NCBI GenBank assembly: GCA_947177825.1 | Contig: CAMWWA010000053.1 | Span: 1 to 7,807 of the forward strand | Source: an uncultured Clostridia bacterium | GTDB lineage: Bacteria; Bacillota; Clostridia; Christensenellales; Borkfalkiaceae | Direction: 5' to 3' | Length of the DNA stretch: 7,807 nucleotides | Part shown: in pieces, positions 6,145-7,807 of the stretch | Numbering within the stretch: position 1 is the first letter of the stretch | Layout: each line of letters starts with the position of its first letter | Made by a program: the position numbers and the translations under genes | Notes under the pieces: generated by a model | Seen by the model: the letters and a program-made list of their open reading frames with translations, nothing else | The model's database searches: none | What the model was told of the DNA's origin: nothing

Positions 6145-7509
6145 CTATTCCCCCTCGCCCGACAAAAGGGCGTTTTCAAGCTCTCTGCATATCCGTCCGC
6201 ACTCTTCCTGTCCGGGCGCTTCCACCGTTATTCTTACGACCTCTTCCGTACCCGACGGGCGCACTATCAGCCGTCCGCGCGCGCCAAGCTCTCTTTCCGC
6301 ACGCCCCACCGCCGCAACCACCGCCGCACTTTTTACCGCGGCAACTTTATCCCGAACGCGCACGTTAACCGTCAGCTGCGGCTTTTTGTAAAAGCCCTGC
6401 AACAGTTCGGAAAGCTTTACGCCGCGCTCGACCATAGCTTCCATAATCATAATAGCCGTCACCAGTCCGTCGCCCGTGTTTTCAAGCTTGCCGAATATGA
6501 CGTGCCCCGACTGCTCGCCGCCCAGCACCGCGCCGCTTTCGCACATCTTTGCGTAAACGAAGCTGTCGCCCACGGCGCACTCCTCAACGGCAATTCCCTC
6601 GGCGGCAAGGCTTTCCTTAAGTCCGCCGTTGCTCATAACCGTTGCCACGATTCTGTCGCCGAGCAGTTCGCCCTTTTCCTTCAAAAACTTTGCGGCGATA
6701 TACAAAATACCGTCGCCGTCGACAATTTTTCCGCGTTCGTCCACGCATATGCAGCGGTCAGCGTCGCCGTCAAAGGCAAAGCCCGCGTCCAGCGCGTTGA
6801 CTTTAACAGCCCTTGCAAGCGCCTGGGGCGAGGTCGAGCCGCACCCGTCGTTGACGTTAATTCCGTTGGGATTATCGCCGATTGCGTAGACCGTTGCGCC
6901 CAGCGCGTCGAACACGCTCCGCGCGATTTTATAGCCGCTGCCGTTGGCGCAGTCCAGCCCGACCTTGATGCCCTTGTAGGAACACGTCGAAAGCGAAATA
7001 AGGTGCCCCGTATAGCGGTTTCTGCCGGCAACGTAGTCCACCGTCCGCCCGATTTTGTCGCCCCTGGCAAAGGGCACGGTAAACGGCTCGCCGCCTATAA
7101 AAAGCTTGCCGTCTATATAATCCTCGATAAGGTTTAAAACGCCGCGCTCCATCTTTTCGCCGCGCGAATTTATAAGCTTTATGCCGTTATCGCCGAACGA
7201 ATTGTGGCTTGCCGAAATCATTACTCCGCAGTCGAAACCTTCGCACCGCGTGACGAAGGATATAGAAGGCGTTGTGGTTACGTGCATTATGTAGGCGTCG
7301 CCGCCCGAAGCGGTAACGCCCGCGGCAAGCGCGTATTCCAAAGTATAGGAAGAAAGGCGCGTATCCTTGCCGATAACCACGCGGCATCTGCCGCCCTTTG
7401 CGGTGTAATACCAGCCGAGAAATCTGCCCACTTTAAACGCGTGCACGCTGGTTATACTGTCGCCCGCGCAACCGCGAAAACCGTCCGTCCCGAAGTATTT
7501 ACCCGTCAT
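6145..7509 (-). CDS. glmM: Phosphoglucosamine mutase
   Basis: Converts glucosamine-6-phosphate to glucosamine-1-phosphate, directly after GlmS. 454 residues from the ATG at 7507-7509, matching the family's 440-460. This start is chosen because GlmM proteins begin KYFGTDG, and GGGAGGTGG lies just upstream; an in-frame ATG at 7549-7551 would add 14 unconserved residues and has no ribosome site. Visible motifs: KYFGTDGFRG (4-13), the phosphoserine loop ISASHN with Ser101, the metal-binding DGDADR (247-252), sugar-binding GEQSGH (331-336) and the phosphate-binding RPSGTEEVVRI (417-427). Oddities: Ser104 replaces the usual Pro of SASHNP, Ser316 replaces the Arg of the conserved GDRY (here GDSF), and MSNGG replaces MSNLG. 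The catalytic core is otherwise intact, so activity is expected. Substrate preference for glucosamine rather than another hexose is supported by the adjacent glmS. Confidence 0.95.
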   Translation of the reverse strand: MTGKYFGTDGFRGCAGDSITSVHAFKVGRFLGWYYTAKGGRCRVVIGKDTRLSSYTLEYALAAGVTASGGDAYIMHVTTTPSISFVTRCEGFDCGVMISASHNSFGDNGIKLINSRGEKMERGVLNLIEDYIDGKLFIGGEPFTVPFARGDKIGRTVDYVAGRNRYTGHLISLSTCSYKGIKVGLDCANGSGYKIARSVFDALGATVYAIGDNPNGINVNDGCGSTSPQALARAVKVNALDAGFAFDGDADRCICVDERGKIVDGDGILYIAAKFLKEKGELLGDRIVATVMSNGGLKESLAAEGIAVEECAVGDSFVYAKMCESGAVLGGEQSGHVIFGKLENTGDGLVTAIMIMEAMVERGVKLSELLQGFYKKPQLTVNVRVRDKVAAVKSAAVVAAVGRAERELGARGRLIVRPSGTEEVVRITVEAPGQEECGRICRELENALLSGEGE

Positions 7510-7632
7510 ACCACCTCCCGCGCATATGCAAAAAACCGCATTTACCCCCATAATATGCGGCGCGCTACATAAAAGTTACGGCGCATATGCGTTCGCGCCG
7601 ATATGCGTTTGAACGCACGATTTTTTGCAACG
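7510..7632 (-). promoter_or_regulatory. glmM leader region with repeated ATATGCG / GCATAT elements
   Basis: The 123 bases before glmM hold no gene. The 10-mer GCGCATATGC occurs twice (7520-7529 and 7581-7590), and ATATGCGTT is repeated at 7585-7593 and 7601-7609. GCGTT-TG-AACGC forms a dyad at 7604-7615. The only good -10-like box is TATTAT (complement of 7550-7555), and it lacks a matching -35 box. A strong ribosome site (GGGAGGTGG) lies at the end. No glmS ribozyme core was recognised. Because a terminator lies upstream, glmM-glmS should have a promoter in this region. Confidence 0.5.
7530..7560 (-). terminator. Terminator-like hairpin (possible attenuator) before glmM
   Basis: On the minus strand CCGCAT (7560-7555) pairs with ATGCGG (7541-7536). 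With one bulged base, a further TTA/TAA pair extends the stem around the loop TGGGGG. Six U residues follow at 7535-7530. The hairpin lies upstream of the glmM ribosome site and could stop transcription in the leader if transcription starts further upstream. The competing reading is that TATTAT inside the hairpin is the -10 box, in which case the hairpin is not in the mRNA. Confidence 0.35.
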
Positions 7633-7668
7633 AAAAAAGCCCCTCGGCGCATTTGCGCCGAGGGGCTT
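7633..7668 (-). terminator. Strong intrinsic terminator of the upstream minus-strand gene
   Basis: A perfect 14-bp stem (7637-7650 with 7655-7668, core GCCCCTCGGCGC) has an ATTT loop, followed on the minus strand by six U residues (7638-7633, the first two within the stem). It starts 18 bases after the stop codon at 7687-7689 and separates that gene from glmM. Confidence 0.93.
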
Positions 7669-7686
7669 ACACCTATTATATTAAAA

Positions 7687-7807
7687 TTAAGTCTTGTCAA
7701 CCATTTGAATCGAGAAAATTCTGGCTGCTCTTCCCGTTACTCCACTGGGACAATCTATTATATAGACACCCGCTTCCGTCACGGTGAAAGTAATACTTAA
7801 GCCCGAA
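7687..7807 (-). CDS. C-terminal end of an unidentified, possibly beta-rich protein (partial)
   Basis: Reading the minus strand from base 7806, 39 codons are open and end in TAA (7689-7687). The peptide has an alternating pattern (SITFTVTEAGVYIIDCP, then ARIFSIQMVDKT) typical of the last strands of a beta-sandwich domain, as in many secreted or surface proteins. No function can be named. Support for a real gene is the strong terminator 18 bases after the stop. Codon use includes AGA, GGA, TTA and ATA, less like the CGC-rich neighbours, which may point to a different expression level or origin; 39 codons is too few to be sure. Confidence 0.6.
   Translation of the reverse strand, partial: SGLSITFTVTEAGVYIIDCPSGVTGRAARIFSIQMVDKT

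Noticed and set aside
5855..6391. Plus-strand frames opposite glmS and glmM
   Set aside because: They are low-complexity Arg/Pro/Ala-rich products of GC-rich codons read on the opposite strand, with no domain or ribosome-site support.
7510..7551. Upstream ATG at 7549-7551 as the glmM start
   Set aside because: It adds 14 unconserved residues and has no ribosome site, while the ATG at 7507-7509 has a strong one and matches the family start.
7510..7686. glmS ribozyme upstream of glmM
   Set aside because: I looked for the conserved core and pseudoknot pattern and did not recognise it; a covariance-model search would settle this.
7675..7704. TTGACA and TATAAT on the minus strand before the 7633-7668 terminator, looking like a promoter
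   Set aside because: The spacing is only 14 bases, TTGACA is part of codons near the end of the partial gene, and transcription would run straight into the strong terminator.

Overview
The window looks like a chromosomal housekeeping region of a Gram-positive, Clostridia-like (Bacillota) bacterium, probably an uncultured lineage. DnaK lacks the N-terminal-domain insertion found in proteobacterial DnaK. The grpE-dnaK-dnaJ order, tandem glmM-glmS genes and intrinsic terminators with short U runs also fit this group. Base composition is moderate, near 50% GC in genes, with AT-rich leaders. The order or family cannot be fixed from the sequence alone.

Layout, left to right: (1) the 5' part of dnaJ (minus strand, cut by the window edge); (2) a 287-base gap rich in inverted repeats; (3) complete dnaK and grpE (minus), so transcription runs grpE > dnaK > dnaJ; (4) a 177-base divergent intergenic region; (5) one plus-strand gene for a tyrosine-phosphatase-family protein (HCxxGKDR P-loop), with a near-consensus promoter so close to its ATG that the mRNA may be leaderless; (6) a strong terminator hairpin; (7) glmS and glmM (minus), transcribed glmM > glmS with a 2-base gap; (8) a glmM leader with repeats and a terminator-like hairpin; (9) a strong terminator closing an upstream minus-strand gene, of which only the last 39 codons are visible and which may encode a beta-rich protein.

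GrpE, DnaK and DnaJ form the Hsp70 folding machine: DnaJ delivers substrate and triggers ATP hydrolysis, and GrpE exchanges nucleotide. No hrcA gene lies next to grpE and no complete CIRCE operator is visible, so control of this cluster is an open question. GlmS (fructose-6-P to glucosamine-6-P) and GlmM (glucosamine-6-P to glucosamine-1-P) are consecutive steps toward UDP-GlcNAc for the cell wall. No glmS ribozyme is visible before either gene. The phosphatase is separately transcribed and its link to either neighbour is unknown.

No mobile element, CRISPR array, tRNA or rRNA was recognised. The most interesting material is regulatory: the structured dnaJ leader, a half-CIRCE-like sequence in one of its hairpin loops, a recurring TTTTGCG motif in chaperone-gene leaders, the possibly leaderless phosphatase mRNA and the glmM leader hairpin. 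All functional statements on these are inferences from sequence reading.
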